A stretch of 64,000 nucleotides of DNA, taken from contig NZ_FRCZ01000009.1 in NCBI RefSeq assembly GCF_900143085.1, forward strand, positions 1 through 64,000, read 5' to 3'. Origin of the DNA: Gracilibacillus kekensis. Its GTDB lineage: Bacteria; Bacillota; Bacilli; Bacillales; Amphibacillaceae. Each line of letters opens with the position of its first letter. The stretch's first letter is position 1. Under the pieces are notes generated by a model. The model made no database searches. It worked only from the letters and a program-made list of their open reading frames with translations, and was not told where the DNA came from. Below are positions 44,384 through 54,306 of this stretch, piece by piece. Made by a program: the position numbers and the translations under genes.

Positions 44384-45082
44384 TTAGAAATACCCTCCAC
44401 GTTTAACCACTTCTTTTGGCGATAATCCATCTAAGACCATCTTTTTTATTTCTTCTTCATTTTCTTTAATTTGCTCTGCCTCTAGTAAGACTTCGTATGC
44501 CATAACTTTTGGAATCACAATTACACCGTCAATATCACCAAAAATAATATCTCCAGGATAAATATTAACGCTCTTTATCTGAATTGGAATTTGATAATCT
44601 ATTAATCGAAATCTACCTAACATTCCATTGGAGGTCTTATATTTACAAAAAACCGGGAAATTTTGTGACAATACCTTGTCAGTATCACGAACTCCACCAT
44701 CTACAACAGCTCCTCTACACCCCCTTAACACTGAGGCCATCGTCATAACTTCACCCCATTGCGCTGATTCATCATCTCCACTTGTATCCCAAACACAAAT
44801 AGAATCTTCATGCAGGGCCTCTAGCATATTCGCTCTTTGTTCCATTTCATTTTCTAGGGTTAAATTTTTCGATCCTTTAACTGTAAACGCGATGCCACAA
44901 ATCCTCATGTTATCCTTCAATGGTGAAATTTCCGGAGGTAACGTTTGGTATAATAATCCTTTTTCTCTTAAAACATCGTTAACAGCAGCAGTAAATAAAT
45001 TTTGAAACCTATCACATAATTCTTTGTTTGAAATTTTATCGTTGTTTAGCAGTGTACTTTTTTTTGTTTTTATTTCTGACAT
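44384..45082 (-). CDS. RraA-like family protein (possible aldolase)
   Basis: A 232-residue protein of the RraA/HMG-aldolase superfamily. The characteristic segments are LRGCRGAVVDGGVRDTDKV, with the G-x-x-R-D substrate/metal motif, and IYPGDIIFGDIDGVIVIP. Members are either regulators of RNase E or class II pyruvate aldolases; without RNase E in Firmicutes a metabolic role is more likely. ATG 45082 is chosen because an earlier ATG touches the AAGG site. It is the first gene of the RraA-ADH-SDR-kduD operon, divergent from the AraC regulator, and may cleave a keto sugar acid. Confidence 0.8.
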   Translation of the reverse strand: MSEIKTKKSTLLNNDKISNKELCDRFQNLFTAAVNDVLREKGLLYQTLPPEISPLKDNMRICGIAFTVKGSKNLTLENEMEQRANMLEALHEDSICVWDTSGDDESAQWGEVMTMASVLRGCRGAVVDGGVRDTDKVLSQNFPVFCKYKTSNGMLGRFRLIDYQIPIQIKSVNIYPGDIIFGDIDGVIVIPKVMAYEVLLEAEQIKENEEEIKKMVLDGLSPKEVVKRGGYF

Positions 45083-45163
45083 CAAAATCATCCTTTTCTA
45101 TTTTTTTAGTTTGCGTTAAAATAATTTAAAACATTTAATAAAAAATGAGGTAATGGAGACACA

Positions 45164-45973
45164 ATGAAATCTTACTTATTTGACCATAATTACAATTTTT
45201 GTATTAAAGAAATTAACTTTGTATTAGAGAGAACACCCAATAAAGACTGGAAAATTGATGGCATAATAAATCGCAACTATTTTATCCTTGCCTTTTGTAA
45301 CAAAGGAATTTCTCACTATTATTTTAATAATCATGAACATCAAATTAACCAAGGTGATTTGCTGTTGTTTGAAAAAGGGGTATCTCACTCGGCTTACAGT
45401 GACCCCGATAATCCCTGGGAATTTTATACGGTCCAATTTGACATCCAATTCTTTAATCCTGTAAGTGAAGAGAATTTTCAGCAACTCTCGAATATCATTT
45501 CGAGTTCAAATCCTTTTGAATATTCAGCATTATTTACGAAACTTAATCATATGTGGACTGGTAAGAAACAGGGATACTTGATTAAATGTCGCAGTATACT
45601 TTTAGAAATACTCTATCAAATGATTCGAGAGAATAGCTTCAATGATTATAAAATGAATCATACTATTCCTATTGAAGAGATTATGAACTATATTCAAGAT
45701 AATTATCAAAAAACATTTAGTATTGAACAGTTAGCTAACCAAACACAATTTAGTACATCCCATTTTAGGGTAATTTTTAAAAAAGTGACTGGGTACACTG
45801 TTTTACAATATCAAAATCATATAAAAATTAGTAAAGCAAAAGACTTACTCTTAAGTGGTGAATATAATGTTTCTGAGGTTGCAACATTAGTTGGATTTGG
45901 AAATGTCTATTACTTTAGTAGATTGTTTAAGAAAACAACTGGATTCAACCCATCAAGTTATATCCAAAAATAA
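45164..45973 (+). CDS. AraC-family transcriptional regulator
   Basis: A 269-residue regulator with an N-terminal cupin sensor domain (LAFCNKGISHYYFNNHEHQ, QGDLLLFEKGVSHSAYS) and a C-terminal double helix-turn-helix (SIEQLANQTQFSTSHFRVIF, VSEVATLVGFGNVYYFSRLF, ending TGFNPSSYIQK). GAGGTAATGGAG precedes the ATG. It is divergent from the RraA-ADH-SDR-kduD operon and convergent with the lyase gene, so it probably activates uronate genes on sensing an oligosaccharide product. Confidence 0.9.
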   Translation: MKSYLFDHNYNFCIKEINFVLERTPNKDWKIDGIINRNYFILAFCNKGISHYYFNNHEHQINQGDLLLFEKGVSHSAYSDPDNPWEFYTVQFDIQFFNPVSEENFQQLSNIISSSNPFEYSALFTKLNHMWTGKKQGYLIKCRSILLEILYQMIRENSFNDYKMNHTIPIEEIMNYIQDNYQKTFSIEQLANQTQFSTSHFRVIFKKVTGYTVLQYQNHIKISKAKDLLLSGEYNVSEVATLVGFGNVYYFSRLFKKTTGFNPSSYIQK

Positions 45974-46009
45974 TTATGTCACTATTCACCATGCTCCCTA
46001 ATTTCTACA

Positions 46010-48046
46010 TCACACTAATTTCTCTAAGTTATCTTTTGTAATCTTATAAATTTGTTTATTACTTTTATCCTCTAATTGGAGTTGATTTTCCATTATTTTT
46101 AATGAATATCCTCCTTCTCCTGCTGGAGGCTCTACGTAAAACTCGTTGTTATCTAAATTTCTAACATGCCATTGCGTAATCTTTTCTGTTGAATCTAATG
46201 CAGTAGCGTATACAATGAAATGTTCTTTTTTTGGTTTAATATTTGAAAAAGTGTAAACTAGCCCACTCCCTTCCTTACCCTGACCTTTCTGATTTGGTTT
46301 TGGATGATAATAATCATGAACGTAACTATTCTTAGTTATTATTTGAACTTCCTCATTATTATCTTCTAAATCTGGGGTCACTTGAAAAAATTTCATTGCC
46401 GCATCATTTCTTCTAACTACCAGCTTTGTATTGGATGCTTTATTAAAGCTAAGTTGATTATCACGGTTATTTAGTAGAAAGTGACTGTGTACTTTAACCG
46501 GTACTTTCGAAACAATTCTATCCACAATAAATAGTGTATTAGGCATTGCTGTAATCCACGTTCTCTCAGCTTTGATTATTGGGTCACCATAAACACTTGA
46601 AGCCTCTGAAGTAATAACTGAGACTTGATCAATATCCTTTATTAATTTTAAGTGATTTAAAGGCTCTATTGGATTAAATACATTTCCTTTTACTTCCTTC
46701 TGTTTCAACCAATTGAACGGTGCTTCTTCATCAAACTCAAAAGTCCATGTATTATGCGAATTAGTACTCGTTGACTTTGGTTGTGCTTCCAATCTATAAC
46801 AACAATGACCTGGATCAACTAGTAACCTCTCATTTAAATGGGATAAAATAAAACTATTTTGATCTTCGTGTCTATGAGCTGTAACATTCAGTTTCTTATA
46901 TCCCCCCTGTATTCCTAATATTGTTTTAGGATTAATCCACTGATCTCGAACCATAATTGTTCCTGTTTCAAAAGCGATTGTCTTTGGTAATCCTGCTTCT
47001 ACTGGATTTAAAGGTTTAATACTATCCTCAAGCATTAGCAAGGTGAAAAATTGAAAGGTATTAAAAAAGCCAAAACTAGCTAATTCAGTTGGTTTTAAAT
47101 CCGTGTCTTGGTATGTTTCATCAAATAACCATTTTGCTAATCCAGCCTCTATTGGATGACTTTCTCTAGCCCTATTAGCAATGTGAATTAATACATCTCC
47201 AGACGGTCGAAATACGGCTGCCGTATCACCAAAATTAATTGATCTAGGATAGCTCTTAACCCCAAATCCTGTTAGCGGTTTCATATACATAAAACTAGCT
47301 ACTGCCCAAGGTATGGATGCGGTATAACAGGACATATCTAATTTATCTTTTAATGAACGATCGAATCTTACTAATACTTCATATAGATGGCTTAAATGCA
47401 TGGTTGCATAATTCCAATACTGCAAACATTCTCCATAACTATCCTCATTATATAATTTTGATTTTTCACGATATAAATTCACTATTTTTTCGAATTCGGA
47501 TTCATCTCCAAGTATAACGGAAACAGTACCATATCCATTTAGTAAAACCATATCCCAATTACAAGAGTTCTCTATTTCTTTGTTAAAAAAATTCTTACAT
47601 GGTATTTGGCACTTTTCTTTTAAGTTATCTTTTATATAGTTTATTTCTTCCTTTGAAAATAACTCTGGGACTAAATCTAAAACAGTTGCCATTCCCAAAC
47701 CTACGTGTGCTGTTTCTAATACTCCTCCTGTTGGTTCTTTTATATTTCTAAACGGAGGGCCTATCCATTCTATTTTTGGTTTGGCGCATATTTCCATAAC
47801 CACCTCATATAACCATGTTTTCAGAGTTGATTGCTTTGTCATTTTGTATACAAAGGCCGCATCACTTAACCTTTCCCAAATTAAATGCCACCAATCTTGA
47901 GTATCAGCAGGTTGAATTAATCCTGGCTTTTGAGTATTTTTCTCAACTCTTCGCTCTAGACTATTCCAAAGTTTTTTTGCTTGTAGGTTGTCTTCGATAC
48001 ATCTCTTTAGTTGAACAAATTCGTCTCCCTTAAATAATATACTCAT
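46010..48046 (-). CDS. Heparinase II/III-like polysaccharide lyase family protein
   Basis: A 678-residue protein with an N-terminal helical (alpha/alpha) toroid (about 1-370) and a C-terminal beta-sheet domain of the heparinase II/III type. The key segment is LNVTAHRHEDQNSFILSHLN, then RLLVDPGHCCYR, where the His-Asp pair sits as in PL12/PL15/PL17/PL21 lyases. No signal peptide is visible, so it probably degrades imported oligosaccharides (oligo-uronides) in the cytoplasm. It is 6 bp downstream of the GH105/GH88-type gene. Product class, unsaturated uronates, fits kduD nearby. The precise substrate cannot be told. Confidence 0.8.
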   Translation of the reverse strand: MSILFKGDEFVQLKRCIEDNLQAKKLWNSLERRVEKNTQKPGLIQPADTQDWWHLIWERLSDAAFVYKMTKQSTLKTWLYEVVMEICAKPKIEWIGPPFRNIKEPTGGVLETAHVGLGMATVLDLVPELFSKEEINYIKDNLKEKCQIPCKNFFNKEIENSCNWDMVLLNGYGTVSVILGDESEFEKIVNLYREKSKLYNEDSYGECLQYWNYATMHLSHLYEVLVRFDRSLKDKLDMSCYTASIPWAVASFMYMKPLTGFGVKSYPRSINFGDTAAVFRPSGDVLIHIANRARESHPIEAGLAKWLFDETYQDTDLKPTELASFGFFNTFQFFTLLMLEDSIKPLNPVEAGLPKTIAFETGTIMVRDQWINPKTILGIQGGYKKLNVTAHRHEDQNSFILSHLNERLLVDPGHCCYRLEAQPKSTSTNSHNTWTFEFDEEAPFNWLKQKEVKGNVFNPIEPLNHLKLIKDIDQVSVITSEASSVYGDPIIKAERTWITAMPNTLFIVDRIVSKVPVKVHSHFLLNNRDNQLSFNKASNTKLVVRRNDAAMKFFQVTPDLEDNNEEVQIITKNSYVHDYYHPKPNQKGQGKEGSGLVYTFSNIKPKKEHFIVYATALDSTEKITQWHVRNLDNNEFYVEPPAGEGGYSLKIMENQLQLEDKSNKQIYKITKDNLEKLV

Positions 48047-48052
48047 ATTAAA

Positions 48053-49114
48053 TCACCCCTTATACAATCTATTTAAATCTATAATTCCATTTTGATAAGC
48101 CTCTGCCAACGCAAGCATAAATGGACCAAAACTATGAGGTTCGTCTTTATAAGGCAACTTTAATGTAACATAGGCTTTAACTGTTCCTTTTTCCTCTTCT
48201 TCACCTGGACATAAACAACCAGGGCAACTTTGCTCTGTTGAAAAATCTTCATTAATACAAATATCATTTAATCCTCTTATTCCTTTATGGAAAGCATTAT
48301 TGTAAGCTTCGAATTCTAGTAATCCTAGTCTTAATCCCGTTCCCAAACCATAGAGAATTAATCCAGTTCCTGAAGATTCCTCATAAGAATATTCTAATGG
48401 TATTTCTTGTCTCCATAACCCTCTCTTGGATTGGTGAGGTAATAACGCATTAGAAAGTTGTATGAAATACTTCTCTGCCTTCTTTCTGTGAGGCGATTGC
48501 TTTGGTAAATGCTTCACTAACTCAGTTAAAGCAAAATATCCCCATCCATTCCCCCTACTCCAATGATCTTGAGAATACAATCCTTCGCCAACAAAATTTT
48601 TGCATTGATGCAAAAGACCAATTTTTTCATCGAAGAATTCTTCATACATAAGAAATGCCTGATTAACGGCTTCATCAATATATTTTTCTTCCTTTAATCC
48701 TAACCCGGCAAATAGCAAAAAAGGTGTTGTAGCCATAGCGGCATCTATCCATATTAACTTCTTTTCTTGATCAAAAAGAGTGGTGACAATACCTTTATCA
48801 TCTCTAACTGCTGTCATCATTTCATCTGCATAATCTCGAATTTCTGACTCTGCTTCCGGAAGATAACCTTTCATAAACATATAGGCTTTCGGTATTCCAC
48901 CTATTTTATAACTAGGGAAATTATAATTAGGATGTTCAATTTGATTTGGAAATTTTCGCATAATATTTTTGCAGCGGGTTAACAATTCTTTGTTTTGATT
49001 AGCTTCAGCTGTTAGTACTAACGCGTAGTTGGCTAAAAGCCCATAATAGTGTTTTATCTCTGCAGTGCTTTCATAATGATTGTATAAATTTTCAGAAATT
49101 GTTAATGTATTCAA
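48053..49114 (-). CDS. Unsaturated glycuronyl hydrolase, GH105/GH88 type (YteR-like)
   Basis: A 353-residue (alpha/alpha)6-barrel hydrolase. Typical segments are IWIDAAMATTPFLLFAGL and SQDHWSRGNGWGYFALTELV, the hallmark W-x-R-G-N-G-W of YteR/YesR-like enzymes, followed by GTGLILYGLGTGLRLGLL. These enzymes hydrate the double bond of the 4,5-unsaturated uronic acid left by polysaccharide lyases and so release it. It is cytoplasmic (no signal) and first in a two-gene operon with the heparinase-like gene. GH105 is favoured over GH88, but the family line is not certain. Confidence 0.83.
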   Translation of the reverse strand: MNTLTISENLYNHYESTAEIKHYYGLLANYALVLTAEANQNKELLTRCKNIMRKFPNQIEHPNYNFPSYKIGGIPKAYMFMKGYLPEAESEIRDYADEMMTAVRDDKGIVTTLFDQEKKLIWIDAAMATTPFLLFAGLGLKEEKYIDEAVNQAFLMYEEFFDEKIGLLHQCKNFVGEGLYSQDHWSRGNGWGYFALTELVKHLPKQSPHRKKAEKYFIQLSNALLPHQSKRGLWRQEIPLEYSYEESSGTGLILYGLGTGLRLGLLEFEAYNNAFHKGIRGLNDICINEDFSTEQSCPGCLCPGEEEEKGTVKAYVTLKLPYKDEPHSFGPFMLALAEAYQNGIIDLNRLYKG

Positions 49115-49467
49115 TAAACCAACACTCCCAACTTATTTTTATCTTAAATAATTAAATCTAGCTAGCTAATTGACTACTATCATAATAGTAATAAAGTGAT
49201 TTATCCATGAATAAAAGAATTATTTTTTATCCAATATGATTATTTTGAAAAGTCAAAAAGTTCATTGGTTAATCTATTACAAAAGCTAAGTTGCATGTTA
49301 AAGCTATTATAGTTTATAGAATTGAATTGCCCAGTTTATTCCAACTTGATAATTAACTTAGCTGTCTAATTACCTTCAAACTATTTAATATTGGAAACAA
49401 ATTTCCGTTAATGATTAAAGAAATATTATTATTTACCACAGCTTTTATAAAAAAAGGAGGTTTTTTT
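49115..49467. other. Divergent promoter region between GH105-type and CdaR-type genes
   Basis: About 350 bp of AT-rich DNA without a gene. Two loosely similar elements, TAGCTAATTGACTA near 49164 and TAGCTGTCTAATTA near 49358, may be regulatory, but neither matches a consensus I know. Confidence 0.4.
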
Positions 49468-50595
49468 ATGCTCCGCCCTTCTCTAGCGAAAAATATTATT
49501 TCAAAAGTCACCAGCCTACTCGATGAGGATATTATCGTTGTAGATATTAGTGGTGTTATTATTGCAAGTACGAATGAGAAAAGAATAGGGGATTGTCATG
49601 AAGGCGCACTAATCGTTTGTCGTACAAGTGTAAAATTAACAATAACTAAAGCTGATGAAGCAAAACTCAAAGGTGTCAAAGCGGGTATTAATTTACCTAT
49701 TTTTTTCAATGAAAAAATCATTGGAATCATAGGTATTACTGGTGAACCGGATAAAGTATCTTCATATGGTGAATTGTTAAGGAAAATGACAGAACTGTTA
49801 GTAAAAGAAAACTATTATTTCGAACAATTAGAATGGGAAGCACGATCCCTTGAGATGTTTGTATTTGATTGGATACAACAAAAAGAGTGGTCATCTAGCT
49901 TTTTGAGTCAATCACAACTTCTAAGCATTGATTTATCCTCAGATAGACAGGTGATCATTGGTCACTACTTACAAAAGGAAGGCAATTTTATCTCAAGTGA
50001 GATTTGGAATGATGTCATAAAAAACTTTACGCGGATTAAAAGAGATATATTTGTTCGTTGGGGTACAGAAAGGTTTCTAATAATTCGATCGAGAAAGGAG
50101 ACAAAAGAAAGTACTCAACACTTTTTAAAACAGATCCAAATTTATTTCGAGGATAAATACCAACAAATTGTTTCGTTCGGGGTAGGTCATCTTACCGCAT
50201 CTAATCGATTATATCAATCTTTCGAACAAGCAGAACGCGCACTTAATGTCGCTATAAGGAAACAATCTATTATTTTTGATGATGATCTGCGGCTGGAGAT
50301 GTGTCTACAAGATATACAACAACACACCCGCTTAGAATTAGTAGATCGAACAGTGGCCCCGATTATGAAAGATCAAGAGTTAATTCATACCATTGAGGCA
50401 TTTATTTCAAATAATCAATCGATTAAAGATTCCGCAAAAGCCCTGCACATTCACATTAATACGTTACATTATCGCTTTAAAAAAATAGAAAAGCTTACAA
50501 ATCTTAATCCTCGTGACTTTCAAGACCTAACTACACTTTATCTTTCTCTTTCCTTTTTAGATGATTATCTAAAAATAAAGAATAAGAATACTTAA
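49468..50595 (+). CDS. CdaR/GlcR-type sugar-diacid regulator
   Basis: A 375-residue regulator with an N-terminal diacid-recognition domain (ITKADEAKLKGVKAGINLPIF, IGIIGITGEPDKV) and a C-terminal PucR-type HTH (SIKDSAKALHIHINTLHYRF, KIEKLTNLNPRDFQDL). ATG 49468 has a perfect AAAGGAGG site seven bases upstream; the longer frame lacks one. It lies directly before glcD-glcF, the same order as B. subtilis ysfB-ysfC-ysfD, where the regulator activates glycolate oxidation genes. Confidence 0.9.
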   Translation: MLRPSLAKNIISKVTSLLDEDIIVVDISGVIIASTNEKRIGDCHEGALIVCRTSVKLTITKADEAKLKGVKAGINLPIFFNEKIIGIIGITGEPDKVSSYGELLRKMTELLVKENYYFEQLEWEARSLEMFVFDWIQQKEWSSSFLSQSQLLSIDLSSDRQVIIGHYLQKEGNFISSEIWNDVIKNFTRIKRDIFVRWGTERFLIIRSRKETKESTQHFLKQIQIYFEDKYQQIVSFGVGHLTASNRLYQSFEQAERALNVAIRKQSIIFDDDLRLEMCLQDIQQHTRLELVDRTVAPIMKDQELIHTIEAFISNNQSIKDSAKALHIHINTLHYRFKKIEKLTNLNPRDFQDLTTLYLSLSFLDDYLKIKNKNT

Positions 50596-50671
50596 TTTTT
50601 GTTTATTCAAACATAGTATATTTAATTATATGAATTATAATGAAATAAGTTAGATATAGGAGATGATAACG

Positions 50672-52084
50672 TTGATAACCACAGAAATAAAGGAAGCATT
50701 GATTCATCTTGTGGGGACTGAAAACTATGATGATTCTAAAGTGAGTAAATTGGTCTATTCCTATGACGCAACTCCACAGTATCAATCGATGCCAGCTGCA
50801 GTAGTAGCTCCAAGAAACAAGGAAGAGGTTGCTGAGATTGTAAAACTTTGTAATACACATTACATTCCAATAATTCCAAGAGGATCTGGAACGAATCTTT
50901 GTGCAGGAACTTGCCCGACAGAGGGTGGCATTGTTCTCCTTTTCAAGCACTTTAATTCGATCTTAGAAATTGATGAGGAAAATTTAACTGTAACAGTAGA
51001 ACCAGGCGTGATTACATTAGATATGATAAAAGCAGTTGAAGCAAAAGGGTTGTTTTATCCACCCGATCCAAGTTCAATGAAAATATCAACAATTGGTGGA
51101 AATATTAACGAGAACTCTGGAGGGTTACGCGGGTTAAAATATGGCGTTACTCGAGATTATGTTCTCGCATTAGAAGTGGTTTTACCATCTGGTGAAATCA
51201 TTCACACTGGCGGAAAGCTGGCTAAAGATGTAGCAGGTTATGATCTAACACGATTATTTGTTGGAGCAGAAGGCACATTAGGGATCGTTACACAAGCAAC
51301 ACTCAAGCTAGTTCCCATGCCAGCATTTAAAATGACGATGCTCGCTCTCTATCACGATTTAGAATCAGCTGCCAATAGTGTTTCAAAAATTATAGCCAAT
51401 AAAATTATTCCTACTACTTTAGAGTTTCTAGATCAAGCGACATTAAAGGTTGTAGAAGAATATGCTCAAATTGGTTTACCGACTGACGTAAGTGCGGTGT
51501 TATTAATTGAGCAAGATGGTCCGATGGAGGTCGTACAAGAAGATATGAAAAAATTAGCTAGTATTTGCCAACAAGAACAAGCTGTCTCTGTAAACGTAGC
51601 AGAATCAGAAGAAGAGGCTGATAGTTTACGAACGGCTAGAAGATCAGCTCTTTCTGCTATGGCAAGATTAAAGCCAACGACTATTTTAGAAGATGCAACC
51701 GTTCCACGCTCTGAAATTGCTAAAATGGTTGTATCAATAAATGAAATTGCAGATAAATATGAGGTGAATATTTGTACATTTGGTCATGCTGGTGATGGAA
51801 ACCTTCATCCTACTTGCTTAACTGATGCCCGTGACGAAGAAGAAATTAAAAGAGTAGAAAAAGCTTTTGAGGATATTTTCATCCGAGCGGTAGAACTTGG
51901 TGGAACCATTACTGGCGAACATGGTGTAGGTATGATGAAAGCTCCTTACCTTCATTTAAAGCTTGGTGATGCTGGTATAAACGCAATGCAAGCAATCAAA
52001 CAATCACTCGATCCAAACAACATTATGAATCCCGCAAAAATTTTCGCAAAAGATACAAGAAAAAGAGTGGTGGTGACAAAATGA
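50672..52084 (+). CDS. glcD: Glycolate oxidase subunit GlcD (FAD-linked oxidase)
   Basis: An FAD-dependent 2-hydroxyacid oxidoreductase of about 470 residues. The FAD-binding PCMH domain is seen in PIIPRGSGTNLCAGTCPTEG and STIGGNINENSGGLRGLKYG; the C-terminal cap has FGHAGDGNLHPT and ITGEHGVGMMKAPYL. AGGAG touches an ATG at 50663, so I chose TTG 50672 with correct spacing. The 3' end overlaps glcF by 4 bp (ATGA), indicating coupling. It oxidises glycolate (or D-lactate-like acids) to the keto acid. The third E. coli subunit, GlcE, is absent, as in Bacillus. Confidence 0.92.
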   Translation: MITTEIKEALIHLVGTENYDDSKVSKLVYSYDATPQYQSMPAAVVAPRNKEEVAEIVKLCNTHYIPIIPRGSGTNLCAGTCPTEGGIVLLFKHFNSILEIDEENLTVTVEPGVITLDMIKAVEAKGLFYPPDPSSMKISTIGGNINENSGGLRGLKYGVTRDYVLALEVVLPSGEIIHTGGKLAKDVAGYDLTRLFVGAEGTLGIVTQATLKLVPMPAFKMTMLALYHDLESAANSVSKIIANKIIPTTLEFLDQATLKVVEEYAQIGLPTDVSAVLLIEQDGPMEVVQEDMKKLASICQQEQAVSVNVAESEEEADSLRTARRSALSAMARLKPTTILEDATVPRSEIAKMVVSINEIADKYEVNICTFGHAGDGNLHPTCLTDARDEEEIKRVEKAFEDIFIRAVELGGTITGEHGVGMMKAPYLHLKLGDAGINAMQAIKQSLDPNNIMNPAKIFAKDTRKRVVVTK

Positions 52085-53406
52085 CAACCTCAAAAGAACA
52101 AGAAACGATTCAACAACAATTCAAGGAGCGAATGGATGAAGATGAATTAATGAATTGTATGCGTTGTGGCTTTTGTTTACCCGCCTGTCCAACGTATGTT
52201 GAATCAGGCTATAAAGAAGAACATTCTCCAAGGGGGCGTCTTGCCTTAATGAAGGCAGTAATAGATGGGGATATTGAACTTGATAAAGACGTTGAAAATT
52301 CACTAGATATGTGTTTAGGATGTCGGGCATGTGAGCCAGTTTGTCCTGCTGGGGTCAATTATGGTCATTTATTAGAAGAGGCACGTGACACGATCCATCA
52401 AAATAAAAAGCATAGCTTACTAGTCCAAACGACTCGTAAATCAGCATTTTATGGACTATTTCCACACCAAAACCGGATGCGCTCATTAACAGGATTCCTA
52501 AGTTTTTATCAACGCTCAGGGTTACAAAAAGCTTTTCATAAGACTAAATTAAATCATTTATTACCTGAAAATCTATCATCAATAGAGAAAGTATTGCCAA
52601 AAGTGCCTACAAGAAAAGAAATGAAGGATCGACCGTCGTATGTTCCAGCTGTATCAACTGCCAAAAAACGGGTTGCCTTTTTCCATGGATGCTTAATGGA
52701 TACAATGTTTAGGCAAACAAATGATGCAACTATCCAATTACTTAAACTAGCGGGCTGTGAAATTGTCATCCCACAAGACCAAGCATGCTGCGGAGCCCTT
52801 CATGCTCATAGTGGTGAGAAAGACGGCGCAAAAGAACTCGCCAAACGCAATATTATTGCATTTGAAAAACTAAAAGCTGATTATATAATTACCAATGCTG
52901 GCGGTTGTGGAGCCTTTTTAATTGATTATGACCATCTTTTAAAAGATGATTCGGAATGGGCAGATCGTGCCAAACAGTTCACGGAATGTATCAAAGATAT
53001 TTCTAGTATTCTTGTAGAGCTAGATTTTCATAAAAGATCTCTACATTTACAAGAACAAATTATCACTTATCAAGACTCTTGTCACCTTCTTAACGTAATG
53101 AAAACTTCGAATGAACCACGAATACTATTAAAAGCGATTGACAATGTAGAGTACCGTGAAATGGAGAAAGCGGATAGTTGTTGTGGATCTGCGGGTATTT
53201 ATAATATTGTAGAAACAGAAATGTCGATGAAAATATTAGATTCGAAAATGGTTAATGTTAAAGAAACACAAGCAGTCACTATAGTAACAGCTAACCCAGG
53301 ATGTTTGCTACAGATGAAGCTTGGTATTGAACGAGAAGGATTAAGTGATTCCATACGTGCAGTGCATATCGTGGATTTACTTTTAGAAGCAACTAATTCG
53401 AAATAG
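52081..53406 (+). CDS. glcF: Glycolate oxidase iron-sulfur subunit GlcF
   Basis: A 441-residue electron-transfer subunit. Two [4Fe-4S] ferredoxin motifs lie near the N-terminus (CMRCGFCLPACPTY, CLGCRACEPVCPAG) and two CCG domains follow (DQACCGALHAHSG, ADSCCGSAGIYN). It accepts electrons from GlcD and passes them to the respiratory chain. Its ATG overlaps the glcD stop. Together with the upstream CdaR-type gene it forms a complete glycolate-utilisation unit. Confidence 0.93.
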   Translation: MTTSKEQETIQQQFKERMDEDELMNCMRCGFCLPACPTYVESGYKEEHSPRGRLALMKAVIDGDIELDKDVENSLDMCLGCRACEPVCPAGVNYGHLLEEARDTIHQNKKHSLLVQTTRKSAFYGLFPHQNRMRSLTGFLSFYQRSGLQKAFHKTKLNHLLPENLSSIEKVLPKVPTRKEMKDRPSYVPAVSTAKKRVAFFHGCLMDTMFRQTNDATIQLLKLAGCEIVIPQDQACCGALHAHSGEKDGAKELAKRNIIAFEKLKADYIITNAGGCGAFLIDYDHLLKDDSEWADRAKQFTECIKDISSILVELDFHKRSLHLQEQIITYQDSCHLLNVMKTSNEPRILLKAIDNVEYREMEKADSCCGSAGIYNIVETEMSMKILDSKMVNVKETQAVTIVTANPGCLLQMKLGIEREGLSDSIRAVHIVDLLLEATNSK

Positions 53407-54306
53407 CTATAATTAAGATTTCAAAAGAAAAGCCACTAGATAACTCTATAAGATCAGAAGGTTTTGATTATAATATCCATCTTAAGCTAAGTTGAGAGCT
53501 CAACGTAAAATAGGATGATGAGTAAGGTATGTTATTTTTTTATTGCCCAGTACAACAATCAATGTTTTTTTTATTTTGTGATTAGTGCATTTTCAAGATA
53601 CTCTATTTGTCTAGTAATAATGCTACTATTTCAGGCAGAGCAACTAGTATGTCTAAAAAATAGTAGAATTTATTAGATTTTTAGGGTATCATATCACCTT
53701 ACACTTTTATTAGAGTTAAAATAAGCCACTCCTTTTAATAGATTTCTACAAAGATACAAACTCATGCAAAATAGGGGTTGCTTTATTTTATATGTGTTGC
53801 ATTGATTACTTAAAGCTGTTTCATTAATAAATAAATCATTTTTGTAAAGCCTACTCTTTATTAATTCGAAAACGGATTTTTGAACCAGCAAAATAATTTT
53901 TAGCTACTGAAAAATATAACTCTTTTTCCATTTCAACTAATTGTTCAATTTTTCACTAAGCTTTCCTCTCAACTAATCCAACTCCTCCTGATGGCGTTTG
54001 TGTTCCCTCTCCCCTATAGACTTGGCTTTATAATAAATAACCATTTAGCTATTCTCTCTAAATAAATACAGGTGCCTCAACTTTTTCAAATTCGAACACT
54101 TCAAACTTAAAATGACTTCTAGAAATTATAGAGGCTTTTAGTTCTGTATTATCATCGCTCACCAAGTTCCATAATATAACGTAATTCTAACACTTGAATT
54201 AATAAAGTTTAGATGCTCTCCTTTTTGTTAATATATTTCATTTACTTGAATGATTAAAATCAATACAATTTCCATAAGCTTTAAATTCAAACAAGGAGAT
54301 GTAATA
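53407..54306. other. Long gene-poor stretch with a minus-strand coding remnant
   Basis: No convincing intact gene lies here. On the minus strand near 54055-54180 a frame without start stays open for about 40 codons (VILWNLVSDDNTELKAS, then SRSHFKFEVFEFEKVEAPVF) to TAG, and looks like a gene's C-terminal remnant. A 65-codon minus frame at 53694-53891 has no ribosome binding site or recognisable motif. A short GTTGAG-AG-CTCAAC dyad lies near 53493. Confidence 0.35.

Noticed and set aside
53694-53891. 65-codon minus-strand ORF
   Set aside because: No ribosome binding site, no family motif and a composition like surrounding AT-rich intergenic DNA.
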